Part shown: positions 1-8,292 of the stretch, one piece after another
Layout: each line of letters opens with the position of its first letter
Position numbering within the stretch: the stretch's first letter is position 1
NCBI RefSeq assembly: GCF_042679565.1
Contig: NZ_JBHTMY010000002.1
Location: 186,001 to 250,000, forward strand
DNA: 64,000 nt
Source: Namhaeicola litoreus
GTDB lineage: Bacteria > Bacteroidota > Bacteroidia > Flavobacteriales > Flavobacteriaceae
Direction: 5' to 3'
Made by a program: the position numbers and the translations under genes
Notes under the pieces: generated by a model
Told to the model about the DNA's origin: nothing
The model's input: only the letters and a program-made list of their open reading frames with translations
The model's database searches: none

Positions 1-1
1 G

Positions 2-1246
2 TTGTTAGCCTATCTATTTAGTTCTAACAAAAAACAAATTAACTGGAAAACAGTTGGTATAGGTTTAACCGCACAATTATTGCTAGCGGTGGGCGTATTA
101 AAAGTACCCTTCATTAGAAGTATTTTTGAATTTCTGGGTAAAATATTTGTAAAAATTCTCGATTATACCAGAGCAGGGAGTGAATTCCTTTTTGGCAGTT
201 TAATGAACGAAGATAGTTTTGGATTTGTTTTTGTATTTCAGATTTTACCTACAATTATCTTTTTTTCCGCCTTAACATCGCTGTTATTCTATCTTGGTGT
301 CATTCAATTTATCGTAAAAGGAATGGCATGGGTTTTGACTAAACTTTTAAACATTTCTGGCGCCGAAGGTCTATCAGTTGCCGGGAATATCTTTTTAGGG
401 CAGACCGAAGCACCCCTGATGATTAAGGCATATCTCGAAAAAATGAATCGATCTGAGATATTATTAGTGATGATTGGAGGTATGGCAACAGTAGCTGGTG
501 GTGTATTGGCAGCATACATCGGTTTTTTAGGAGGAGATGATCCCGAACTGCGTTTACAATTTGCAAAGCATTTACTCGCAGCTTCGGTTATGGCTGCCCC
601 TGGGGCTATTGTTATTAGTAAAATGCTATATCCTCAAACAGAAGTAATTGATAGTGAAATAGAGATTACCCAAGACCAAATCGGCTCAAATATATTGGAT
701 GCAATTGCTAACGGAACTACCGAAGGGTTAAAGCTTGCGGCCAATGTAGCCGCGATGTTATTGGTTTTTGTTGCATTTATTGCCATGTTGAATGGTATTT
801 TAGGAAAAATTGGTGGTTTAACCCACCTAAATGAATGGATAAGCACTCATTCTCCCTACCAAACATTGTCTATTGAAGCGATCTTGGGAACGATTTTTGC
901 GCCATTGATGTGGTTGATTGGAGTAGCCAAAGAAGATACCATGCTTATGGGTCAACTTTTAGGTATTAAACTTGCCGCCAGTGAATTTGTGGGTTATATA
1001 CAGTTGGCCGACCTCAAAAATATGGCAAACCCATTGCATTTAAAATATCAAAAATCTGTTATCATGGCTACTTATATGCTTTGCGGATTTGCTAATTTTG
1101 CCTCTATTGGAATTCAGATTGGTGGAATTGGATCTCTTGCACCATCACAACGAAAAACTTTATCCGAGTTTGGTATAAAGGCACTTATTGGAGGCACATT
1201 AGCCTCTCTTTTATCAGCAACCATAGCAGGAATGATTTTAGGTTAA
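2..1246 (+). CDS. NupC-family Na+/nucleoside symporter (5' partial)
   Basis: Concentrative nucleoside transporter (CNT family) of the inner membrane, importing nucleosides with sodium or protons. The reading frame is open to the left edge of the window, so the true start is probably upstream and the TTG at base 2 need not be a start. Visible family marks are the GQTEAPL motif in the middle, an internal AGG/GG-rich segment (GGMATVAGGVLAAYIG), and the C-terminal GFANFASIGIQIGGIG motif, all set in a series of hydrophobic helices. It ends 18 bases before thyA, which fits a pyrimidine salvage/thymidylate operon. The family assignment is firm; the exact substrate range cannot be read from sequence. 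Confidence 0.9.
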   Translation: MLAYLFSSNKKQINWKTVGIGLTAQLLLAVGVLKVPFIRSIFEFLGKIFVKILDYTRAGSEFLFGSLMNEDSFGFVFVFQILPTIIFFSALTSLLFYLGVIQFIVKGMAWVLTKLLNISGAEGLSVAGNIFLGQTEAPLMIKAYLEKMNRSEILLVMIGGMATVAGGVLAAYIGFLGGDDPELRLQFAKHLLAASVMAAPGAIVISKMLYPQTEVIDSEIEITQDQIGSNILDAIANGTTEGLKLAANVAAMLLVFVAFIAMLNGILGKIGGLTHLNEWISTHSPYQTLSIEAILGTIFAPLMWLIGVAKEDTMLMGQLLGIKLAASEFVGYIQLADLKNMANPLHLKYQKSVIMATYMLCGFANFASIGIQIGGIGSLAPSQRKTLSEFGIKALIGGTLASLLSATIAGMILG

Positions 1247-1264
1247 TTAATTACAACTAAAAAA

Positions 1265-2089
1265 ATGAAGCAATATTTAGATCTTATAAAACATGTTAGA
1301 GATAATGGAATTTCAAAAACCGATAGAACCGGAACAGGTACAAAAAGTGTTTTTGGGTATCAAATGCGTTTTAATTTAGAAGATGGTTTCCCCTTGGTTA
1401 CAACAAAAAAACTTCATTTAAAATCTATCATCCATGAACTTCTCTGGTTTTTAAAAGGAGAAACGAATATTCAATATTTAAAGGATAACGGAGTTAAAAT
1501 TTGGGATGCATGGGCAGATGAAAACGGAGATTTAGGTCCGGTTTACGGATATCAATGGAGAAATTGGAATGGAGACGGCATTGATCAAATTACCGAGCTA
1601 ATTCAAACCATTAAAACTAATCCGGATAGTAGAAGAATGATGGTCTCTGCATGGAATCCAAGTGTTCTGCCGGATACCAAAATCTCTTTTGCAGAAAATG
1701 TTGCCAATGGAAAAGCCGCACTTCCTCCTTGTCATGCTTTTTTCCAATTTTATGTTTCAGATGGAAAATTATCATGTCAGTTGTATCAAAGAAGTGCTGA
1801 TGTTTTTTTGGGTGTTCCATTTAACATTGCCAGTTATGCCCTTTTTACTATGATGGTTGCCCATGTTACTGGTTTAGGTTATGGTGAATTTATACATACA
1901 TTTGGCGATGCACATATTTATAACAACCACCAAGAGCAAATTGATTTACAATTAACCAGAGAGCCTAGAGAATTGCCACAAATGATTTTAAATCCAGATA
2001 TCAAAAATATCTTTGATTTTACTTTTGAAGACTTTACCTTAGTAAATTATAATCCACACCCCCATATTAAAGGAGCTGTGTCTGTCTAA
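1265..2089 (+). CDS. thyA: Thymidylate synthase
   Basis: Converts dUMP to dTMP using methylene-tetrahydrofolate in the cytoplasm, leaving dihydrofolate for FolA, which is encoded about 600 bases downstream. The 274-residue protein has the RTGTGT loop (residues 21-26), the catalytic Cys156 in ALPPCHAFFQFYV, the QLYQRSADVFLGVPFNIASY substrate-binding block and the late YNNHQEQ segment. It is about ten residues longer than E. coli ThyA (264); the surplus appears to lie in a short insert around residues 138-150, before the active site. The ATG follows an A-rich leader (aactaaaaaa) with no Shine-Dalgarno, as is normal in Bacteroidetes. It is the second visible gene of the nupC-thyA-orf-orf-folA run. 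Confidence 0.97.
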   Translation: MKQYLDLIKHVRDNGISKTDRTGTGTKSVFGYQMRFNLEDGFPLVTTKKLHLKSIIHELLWFLKGETNIQYLKDNGVKIWDAWADENGDLGPVYGYQWRNWNGDGIDQITELIQTIKTNPDSRRMMVSAWNPSVLPDTKISFAENVANGKAALPPCHAFFQFYVSDGKLSCQLYQRSADVFLGVPFNIASYALFTMMVAHVTGLGYGEFIHTFGDAHIYNNHQEQIDLQLTREPRELPQMILNPDIKNIFDFTFEDFTLVNYNPHPHIKGAVSV

Positions 2090-2106
2090 TTCAATAAAAT
2101 ATAGAT

Positions 2107-2319
2107 ATGAATACCTCACAACTTAAATTAAGCCTTATCCAACAAATTGTTCAGTTAAATGATGAGCAATCTTTAATGAAAGTCCAAGAGTTTATAAAGA
2201 AATTGATTCCTCTAGAAGATTCTGTCGATCATTCATTTCTCAATAATAATCGCACCGACTCGCACAATAGCAGAGAAAATTTTAGTGAATACATAAAAGA
2301 ATGGATCAAAGAAATGTAG
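2107..2319 (+). CDS. Small hypothetical protein, antitoxin-like N-terminus
   Basis: A 70-residue soluble protein with no firm family assignment. The first 35 residues (MNTSQLKLSLIQQIVQLNDE, then a helix ending EFIKKL) resemble the short helical proteins that Bacteroidetes encode upstream of RelE/ParE toxins, but no toxin gene follows here. The middle is polar and Asn/Ser-rich, and the C-terminus (residues 56-70) is a charged helix. It sits 17 bases after thyA and its stop lies 2 bases before the next ATG, so it is co-transcribed with thyA and folA. The antitoxin resemblance is only an impression from sequence pattern; the gene itself looks real because of its tight fit in the operon. Confidence 0.6.
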   Translation: MNTSQLKLSLIQQIVQLNDEQSLMKVQEFIKKLIPLEDSVDHSFLNNNRTDSHNSRENFSEYIKEWIKEM

Positions 2320-2321
2320 TT

Positions 2322-2705
2322 ATGTCAAACCTAGATCCTTCAGAAATTCATCAGACCTACGAAAAAGCGAGACTCAGGACCAAACAAAAACGAAGACTCT
2401 ACTATCACTTTATGTTATTTTTAGTCGGTTCGGTATTTTTTATCGTTCTGAATAAATACATGAATATTTTTCCAGAAAAAGATTGGTTTTTCTGGGCCAT
2501 TATGATCTGGCTTTTCTTTTTAATCATCCATACCTTGAATGTTTTTGTATTCAATCGATTTTTTGGTGAGGAATGGGAAAGAGTTGAAACTGAAAAGCTG
2601 ATCAAAAAACATCAAAAGAAAGTAGAAAAACTCGAAGTAAAATTGGAACAAAAAGGAACATTTAATCCTGAGTCAACAGAAAACTCGAAAGAATCTACGA
2701 TGTAA
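2322..2705 (+). CDS. 2TM domain-containing small membrane protein
   Basis: A 127-residue protein of the 2TM-domain type common in Flavobacteriia. It has a basic N-terminus (KARLRTKQKRR), two closely spaced membrane helices (roughly residues 30-48 and 58-78, separated by NKYMNIFPEKDW), then an acidic/basic helical tail likely to be a coiled coil in the cytoplasm. The ATG at 2322 is preferred over the ATG at 2301, which lies inside the preceding gene. The stop TAA is directly followed by the folA ATG, so translation is probably coupled. The function is unknown; the same fold is also found joined to histidine kinases, but no kinase part is present. Confidence 0.8.
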   Translation: MSNLDPSEIHQTYEKARLRTKQKRRLYYHFMLFLVGSVFFIVLNKYMNIFPEKDWFFWAIMIWLFFLIIHTLNVFVFNRFFGEEWERVETEKLIKKHQKKVEKLEVKLEQKGTFNPESTENSKESTM

Positions 2706-3191
2706 ATGATTACAATAATCGCCGCGGTAGCAGACAATTATGTTTTAGGTAAAAACAATCAATTGATTTGGCATTTACCTGAAGACCTTAGACGATTCAA
2801 GAGAATTACAGCTGGTCATTGTGTGATCATGGGTAGAAAAACTTTTGAATCTCTAAACGGACCTTTACCTAAAAGGAAGAACATAATCATCACAAGAAAT
2901 AAAGATTACAGAGCAGAAAACTGCTTTGTTGTTCATTCTTTGGAAGAAGCTTTACAACTTTCACAAGAAGATGATAATCCATTTATTCTAGGTGGGGCTC
3001 AGATTTACGAGCAAGCACTTCAATTTGCAGAAAGAATGGACCTTACTTGGGTACATCACAATTTTGATGGCGATGCTTTCTTTCCAAATTTTGATAAAAG
3101 TATCTGGGTTGAAATTGAAAGAGAAGATCATAAAAAGGATGAAAAAAATAAATACGACTATAGTTTTGTGAAATACAAAAAAAATGGGTGA
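2706..3191 (+). CDS. folA: Dihydrofolate reductase
   Basis: Reduces dihydrofolate to tetrahydrofolate with NADPH in the cytoplasm, closing the cycle opened by ThyA. The 161-residue protein has the expected size. Recognisable parts are the N-terminal strand IIAAVADNYVLGKNNQLIWH, acidic active-site residue Asp27 in LPEDLRRFK (at the same position as E. coli Asp27), the VIMGRKTFESL cofactor-binding block and the FILGGAQIYEQAL block. The ATG starts on the base after the stop of the 2TM gene. A hairpin overlapping its stop codon probably ends the operon. Confidence 0.97.
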   Translation: MITIIAAVADNYVLGKNNQLIWHLPEDLRRFKRITAGHCVIMGRKTFESLNGPLPKRKNIIITRNKDYRAENCFVVHSLEEALQLSQEDDNPFILGGAQIYEQALQFAERMDLTWVHHNFDGDAFFPNFDKSIWVEIEREDHKKDEKNKYDYSFVKYKKNG

Positions 3192-3204
3192 TAAAATCAC
3201 CCAT
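3184..3204 (+). terminator. Hairpin at end of folA
   Basis: A perfect 9-base inverted repeat, ATGGGTGAT - AAA - ATCACCCAT, overlaps the folA stop codon. It is followed by CTTCTC rather than a clean T run, so it is a plausible but weak intrinsic terminator for the thymidylate/folate operon. Confidence 0.5.
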
Positions 3205-3249
3205 CTTCTCAATCTAACTATTTATGAACAAAATATGAATTTTCTATAA

Positions 3250-3837
3250 TTAAAAGTGAATAGTTTCTGTAAATACCCTACCCTCTGTTTCCATTCTAAT
3301 GATGTATGACCCTGGAGCAGCCTTTGAAAAATCAAACATTTTAGAAATACTTACTTGATTCGAAATACTTTCAGAATAAATCAAATCTCCAGATCCATTT
3401 TGGATACTAATTGTAAAATTGTCTTTACTAAAAGATAATTTAGAAACTGTTACCATGTTATCTTTTGCAATAACAACCGGTTTCATAATGATATATTCAA
3501 GATCTGTTATAACAGTTACACCACTTTGCGTAATTTCAAGGGGGATTACTTTGACCATAGACTTATCTTCGACTTCAATTTTGTAATTACCTTCTGGTAA
3601 TGAAGATAAATTATAACTCTTAGCATAATTTCCGTCTTTCTTTACTTCCTCTTTGTAAATTCTTATTCCGTTTTGGTCTTTAATTGAAATAAGAGTACCC
3701 TTCTTTAAGTTACTGAATTTTACAGGTGCAATTTTTTCAATGGACTCATTTTTAGGATTTTCAATATCCCTTGCCATAATCATCGTTGCACTTAACATCA
3801 ATGCTAGTACAAATGTGTTTTTAATAATTGTTTTCAT
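3250..3837 (-). CDS. Secreted hypothetical protein with T9SS-like C-terminal domain
   Basis: A 195-residue exported protein of unknown function. It starts with a clear signal peptide (MKTIIKNTFVLALMLSATMI, then MA-RD at the likely cut). The rest is predicted all-beta, with two similar halves that each end in a short 'GNYKIEVE' or 'GSYIIRMETEGR' type strand; this last pattern is like the C-terminal sorting or DUF3244-type beta domains of Bacteroidetes. The ATG at 3837 is chosen because the reading frame upstream runs through a promoter-like box and adds a non-signal extension. It is a single gene transcribed away from the AraC regulator, which might control it. Confidence 0.75.
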   Translation of the reverse strand: MKTIIKNTFVLALMLSATMIMARDIENPKNESIEKIAPVKFSNLKKGTLISIKDQNGIRIYKEEVKKDGNYAKSYNLSSLPEGNYKIEVEDKSMVKVIPLEITQSGVTVITDLEYIIMKPVVIAKDNMVTVSKLSFSKDNFTISIQNGSGDLIYSESISNQVSISKMFDFSKAAPGSYIIRMETEGRVFTETIHF

Positions 3838-3869
3838 AATACTGATTTTTTTAGTTTTTTTAGATAGGA

Positions 3870-3877
3870 CAAATGTA
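3870..3877 (-). promoter_or_regulatory. -7 box for the secreted protein gene
   Basis: On the minus strand the sequence reads TACATTTG, matching the Bacteroidetes -7 consensus TAnnTTTG, 32 bases before the start at 3837. No good -33 TTTG is seen. Confidence 0.5.
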
Positions 3878-4018
3878 TGGCACATAACCCTACCCCGCTA
3901 CAGGGATTTTAATCAATTTGTATGTTATTTTAACACCCATAACTTAACTCTGACTTAATATTGTTAATTTAACATACTTTTAGGTTAATAGAGTATAATT
4001 AGTTTAATGTGCTTTACG

Positions 4019-4026
4019 TAAATTTG
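4019..4026 (+). promoter_or_regulatory. -7 box for the AraC-family gene
   Basis: TAAATTTG followed by C matches TAnnTTTG and lies 17 bases before the ATG at 4044, implying a very short leader. Confidence 0.5.
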
Positions 4027-4043
4027 CATCGTAAACATGAGTT

Positions 4044-4916
4044 ATGAAAGCAACTAAACCCTTATTAGAAAAGGTTAGTCCGAGTTTTGGAAGTTCGATT
4101 CTGGTAAGAAAACATACTGAAAAAATCCATAGTAAATTTCCTTTTTGGCATTTTCACCCGGAAATTGAATTAGTCTATGTAAATAAAGGTGCAGGAAAAA
4201 GACATATAGGCAATCATTTATCTTATTTCAACAATAGTCAGCTTATATTATTAGGTGCTAATTTGCCACACAATGGTTTTACCGACAGGTTAACATCAAC
4301 TGGATCAGAAACCGTAGTGCAGTTTAAACCTGATTTTTTGGGTAATGGGTTTTTTAATCTACCCGAAGCGAATAATATTTCTAACCTACTTGAAAAAGCA
4401 AAAAAAGGAATTCTTTTTAAACCTGAAACAAAAAAATTAGTTGGTCCTAAAATTGAAGGATTAACTGAGCTAGAAGGTTTTGCTAGAGTTTTAAAATTAT
4501 TAGAAATCTTACATGATCTGTCTAAGGCAAATGATTATGTCTTGCTAAATGTTGATGGATTCGCTTTTGAAACAGAACCCCAAGACAGTGCGAAAATTGA
4601 TACCATTTTTAAATATGTAAACAGTCATTTTCAGAGCCAAATAACATTAGATGATATTGCCGATCAGGTAAGCATGACGGTACCTGCCTTTTGTAGGTAT
4701 TTCAAAAAATCTACAGGTAAGACTTTTACGAAGCTGGTAAATGAATATCGCGTAGTTCATGCCACTAAATTATTGAATGAAAGTCAAATGAGTATAACAG
4801 AGATCTGTTACGAATGTGGCTTTAACAACTTTTCCCATTTCAACAAAACATTTCAAGAAATTACCGGAAAAAGTGCTTCGAACTATCGAAGTGAATTGAA
4901 GAAAATCGTACAATAA
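4044..4916 (+). CDS. AraC-family transcriptional regulator with cupin sensor domain
   Basis: A 290-residue regulator. The N-terminal part (about 20-110) has the cupin pattern FPFWHFHPEIELVYVNKGAG, typical of ligand-sensing AraC proteins. The C-terminal region (about 195-285) has the two helix-turn-helix motifs: SQITLDDIADQVSMTVPAFC followed by RYFKKSTGK, and SITEICYECGFNNFSHFNKT followed by FQEITGKSASNYR. It probably binds a sugar or other small molecule and controls nearby or unlinked metabolic genes. The gene is divergent from the secreted protein gene and its stop abuts that of sppA, which is convergent. The ligand cannot be inferred. Confidence 0.9.
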   Translation: MKATKPLLEKVSPSFGSSILVRKHTEKIHSKFPFWHFHPEIELVYVNKGAGKRHIGNHLSYFNNSQLILLGANLPHNGFTDRLTSTGSETVVQFKPDFLGNGFFNLPEANNISNLLEKAKKGILFKPETKKLVGPKIEGLTELEGFARVLKLLEILHDLSKANDYVLLNVDGFAFETEPQDSAKIDTIFKYVNSHFQSQITLDDIADQVSMTVPAFCRYFKKSTGKTFTKLVNEYRVVHATKLLNESQMSITEICYECGFNNFSHFNKTFQEITGKSASNYRSELKKIVQ

Positions 4917-6689
4917 TTAATTTATAGTGAATAAAAACGGAACTCTAGCCTGGACACCTTTCCAATTTGAGAATTCGTCTATTTGCTTATAAATCTTGTA
5001 ATTTTGCTCGCCTAATTCACTTTGAAGTAACTTTTCTTTTGAAGATCTGATAAAACTCATGCCTTTAAAAGCATCCTTAAACTCCTTTTGATAGTCCGGA
5101 TAATTACGTACCTGATAACTAGATAAATCAGCTAAGTTAGCAGCTTTTTCTATGGCATCTTCCAAACTACCCAATTCATCTACTAAACCAATTTTCTGTG
5201 CCTGTGTACCTGTCCAAACCCTTCCTTGGGCAACACTATCTACTTCTGCAAACGTCATATTTCTACCGTCAGCCACCTTCTGAACAAAGGTTTGATAAAA
5301 ATCATTGATATCACTTTGAACATTGCCATAAAATTCAGGATTCATGGGCTCAAAAATACTGTATCCACTGGATTGTCTATTAGTGCCTACTTGCTCTGCA
5401 TTTATTCCGATATCGCCAACAAATTTGCTCAGGTTTGGTAAAATACCAAAGACACCAATCGAACCGGTAATCGTAGTTGGTTCGGCAAAAATGTAATCTG
5501 CATTACAAGCCATATAATACCCTCCAGATGCCGCTACATCTCCCATAGAAACAACCAAGGGCATCTTATCAGAGATAAGTTCAAGCTCCCTCCACATAAT
5601 ATCACTAGCCAAACCGCTACCTCCTGGTGAATTAATTCTCAAAACAATCGCTTTGACACTAGGATTTTTCTTCGCTTGTTTCAAAGCTGAAATAATCAAA
5701 TCCTGTCCTAGTGTATTTTCATCCCCTTCACCATAAATAATTTCGCCTTGGGCATAAATAACTGCAACTCTATCTTTTGCCGTAGATTTTATTCTGCCCT
5801 TTCCAGATTCAATATATTTCTTTAAAGTGACATAATTTACATCCTCTACATCTTCAACACCAACTCTGTTCTTTAATTTTTCTCGATATTGATCTTTATA
5901 AATAGATCCATGAACCATAGTGGAAGTAAGCGCGAGTTCAGGATTTCTGGCTTGTAATTCATCAGCGATATTATTCAACTCCTCGGAAGTTTTATTTTTG
6001 CTATATCCAATATCTTCAATCATTTCATCCCAAATAGACTGTAAAAAGGATTTTGTTTGCTCTCTATTTTCGGCACTCATTTCATTTGCTAAAAAGGGTT
6101 CAACCGCACTTTTATATTTTCCGTGTCTAACCACTTCTAGTTTAAAACCAAATTTATCTTGAAAATCTTTTAAATAGATTACTTCACTGCTCAATCCTTT
6201 AAATTCTATCCCTCCAACTGGATTTATGAACATTGAGTCAGCTACAGACCCAAAATAAAAACTTTTTTGAGGGTACATATCTGCATATGCATACACAAAT
6301 TTTCCGGTTTCTTTAAATTCTTGAATCTTATCTCTTAAACTTTGAACCTGAGAAATACCTGCATTAATATTGAGCACTTCAATGCTTATACCTTTGATAT
6401 TGTCGTCTGTTTTGGCATTTTCAATGGCATTCACCATTTCATTCAATCCCATTCTTTTCTCATTTAAGCCGAGGATCATGGCAAAAGGATCATCAATATT
6501 GGGTGCATAATCTTTAATCTGCGCATCTAACTTAAGTGTAAGCACACTATTCTCTTTCACTGTTACTATGTCATCCCCTCCAAATTGCGAACCCAAAACG
6601 GAAGCAATCATGGCAAAGACAAAAAACATAATAAACATAGAAATAAAAAATCCTAAGATCACCGCTAGTAATTCGCGTAAGAAGGTCAT
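4917..6689 (-). CDS. sppA: Signal peptide peptidase SppA, 67 kDa type
   Basis: Membrane-anchored serine/lysine protease that degrades cleaved signal peptides on the periplasmic side. The 590-residue protein has one N-terminal membrane helix (residues 8-33) and the tandem S49 architecture of the long E. coli-like form. The general-base lysine is Lys193 in GKYKSAVEPFL and the nucleophile is Ser388 in GDVAASGGYYM, preceded by the INSPGGSGLASD block. Both catalytic residues are present, so the enzyme should be active. It stands alone, convergent with the AraC gene and divergent from folK. Confidence 0.95.
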   Translation of the reverse strand: MTFLRELLAVILGFFISMFIMFFVFAMIASVLGSQFGGDDIVTVKENSVLTLKLDAQIKDYAPNIDDPFAMILGLNEKRMGLNEMVNAIENAKTDDNIKGISIEVLNINAGISQVQSLRDKIQEFKETGKFVYAYADMYPQKSFYFGSVADSMFINPVGGIEFKGLSSEVIYLKDFQDKFGFKLEVVRHGKYKSAVEPFLANEMSAENREQTKSFLQSIWDEMIEDIGYSKNKTSEELNNIADELQARNPELALTSTMVHGSIYKDQYREKLKNRVGVEDVEDVNYVTLKKYIESGKGRIKSTAKDRVAVIYAQGEIIYGEGDENTLGQDLIISALKQAKKNPSVKAIVLRINSPGGSGLASDIMWRELELISDKMPLVVSMGDVAASGGYYMACNADYIFAEPTTITGSIGVFGILPNLSKFVGDIGINAEQVGTNRQSSGYSIFEPMNPEFYGNVQSDINDFYQTFVQKVADGRNMTFAEVDSVAQGRVWTGTQAQKIGLVDELGSLEDAIEKAANLADLSSYQVRNYPDYQKEFKDAFKGMSFIRSSKEKLLQSELGEQNYKIYKQIDEFSNWKGVQARVPFLFTIN

Positions 6690-6819
6690 ATAAATTTTAT
6701 TTAGTAGAATAATTCAAGGTATAAGTCGGGTAATAGCCTTTTTTGTTACAACGAAAATAAAATTTAAATCTACTTTTTAAATATTTCTGAAACCGAATTG
6801 TTTTCTTTGCATTTCTATT

Positions 6820-7941
6820 GTGAGAATTGTTAGAAATACATACTTATCTCTTGGCTCAAATCTGGGGGACCGGCTACAAAATTTACAGTCTGCGATAAAT
6901 TTGCTCGCTGAAAAATGTGGTCATGTCTCAATAATTTCATCCATCTACGAATCAAAATCTTGGGGTTTTGAAAGTGAGAATTTCTATAATATTTGCTTAA
7001 AATTGAGCACTTATCTAAATCCGGAAGCTCTTCTCGAAAAAATACTTATCATTGAGAATGAACTCGGTAGACAAAGATCTAAAGACAAATCTTATCAGGC
7101 AAGAACCATCGATATTGACATACTGTTTTTTGATGATGAAATTATTTTTAGCAATACTTTATTAGTCCCTCATCCTCATTTGTCTAAAAGAAAATTTGTA
7201 CTAGTTCCCTTGACAGAAATCGCTCCAAATTTCATTCATCCGATATCTAAAATTTCGATTTCAAATATTTTAAAAAATTGTGATGACCAGACAGAAATTT
7301 TAAAAACTGATCAGAAATTAACTCGACCTATTTCACTTTTTGAAAAGTATAATTATATCGCTATTGAAGGAAATATTGGTTCTGGAAAAACAAGTTTGGC
7401 AAAAAAGTTAGGTGATGATTTTAATGCAAAATTAGTGTTGGAAAGGTTTGCTGACAATCCATTTTTACCTAAATTCTACGAAGATGGTGAACGCTATGCA
7501 TTTCCATTAGAAATGAGTTTTTTGGCTGACAGATATCATCAATTAACTGAAGACCTTTCTCAATTCGATCTATTCAAAAACTTTATCGTCTCTGATTATT
7601 ATATTTTTAAATCCTTGATTTTCGCGCAAGTTACTTTACCTAAGGAAGAATATAACTTATACCGTAAGATGTTCGACATCATGTACAAAGAAATAACTAA
7701 ACCAGATATTTATGTATTTCTTTACCAAGATACAGATCAGCTTTTAGCTAATATCAAAAAAAGAGGAAGACCTTACGAGCAAAATATTCAAAGTGACTAT
7801 TTGGAAAAAATCCAAACGGCATATACCAATTTCATCAAAACAGAGGAAAATCTCAACACATTGGTCGTTGATGTCTCAGGCTTAGATTTTGTAAACAAAA
7901 ATGAAGATTATATGCAAATTTTAAGCTTGTTAAAACGTTAA
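6820..7941 (+). CDS. folK: Bifunctional HPPK (FolK)-deoxynucleoside kinase fusion
   Basis: Two enzymes in one 373-residue chain. Residues 1-155 are 6-hydroxymethyl-dihydropterin pyrophosphokinase, with LSLGSNLGDR at the start, RTIDIDIL at 95-102 and PHPHLSKRKFVLVPL at 117-131. Residues about 177-373 are a deoxynucleoside kinase of the dGK/dAK type, with Walker A GNIGSGKT (184-191), the VLER acidic motif near 206-209 and the KKRGRPYEQ lid. The start is GTG at 6820; no ATG is available upstream in frame. A TTCTTTGC sequence just upstream resembles a -7 box. A HPPK-deoxyadenosine kinase fusion is, as I recall, known from marine Bacteroidetes, which makes dAdo the likely kinase substrate. It joins folate and nucleotide salvage, like the thyA-folA operon nearby. 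Confidence 0.93.
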   Translation: MRIVRNTYLSLGSNLGDRLQNLQSAINLLAEKCGHVSIISSIYESKSWGFESENFYNICLKLSTYLNPEALLEKILIIENELGRQRSKDKSYQARTIDIDILFFDDEIIFSNTLLVPHPHLSKRKFVLVPLTEIAPNFIHPISKISISNILKNCDDQTEILKTDQKLTRPISLFEKYNYIAIEGNIGSGKTSLAKKLGDDFNAKLVLERFADNPFLPKFYEDGERYAFPLEMSFLADRYHQLTEDLSQFDLFKNFIVSDYYIFKSLIFAQVTLPKEEYNLYRKMFDIMYKEITKPDIYVFLYQDTDQLLANIKKRGRPYEQNIQSDYLEKIQTAYTNFIKTEENLNTLVVDVSGLDFVNKNEDYMQILSLLKR

Positions 7942-7943
7942 AA

Positions 7944-8279
7944 CTACTTGATAATCCCTGTTTTTTCTGCGAAATACGCGCAAAAATCTTTCATGGTGGC
8001 ACTCATTCTATCATCTCCTGTAGATACTTCAAAGGATTCTGCCATTGAGACCAATATTTGATGATAAAACCTTTTCATATCATCAACAGGCATATCTTTG
8101 GTCCAGAGATTTATTTTGTAGGTATCTTTATTTTTAGCATCCCAGACGGATAAGAAAGCAGCTCTTGCCTCCATATTCTGAATATTTCCGTCTTCTGCAC
8201 TCCAAAAAATTTCTTCGGGCACCTTGTTCTCATCTAAACCTACTCTTATCTTGATATTTGATTTGTATTTAACAGCCAT
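7944..8279 (-). CDS. gldC: Gliding motility protein GldC
   Basis: A 111-residue cytoplasmic protein matching GldC of Flavobacteriia in size, content and position. Typical stretches are IRVGLDENKVPEEIFWSAED, ARAAFLSVWDAKNKDTYKIN and MKDFCAYFAEKTGIIK at the C-terminus. In gliding flavobacteria GldC supports the function of the lipoprotein GldB, whose gene lies 13 bases upstream on the same strand. No enzymatic motif is seen. It is convergent with folK-dNK, with only 2 bases between the stops. Confidence 0.92.
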   Translation of the reverse strand: MAVKYKSNIKIRVGLDENKVPEEIFWSAEDGNIQNMEARAAFLSVWDAKNKDTYKINLWTKDMPVDDMKRFYHQILVSMAESFEVSTGDDRMSATMKDFCAYFAEKTGIIK

Positions 8280-8292
8280 GTTTATATAATGT

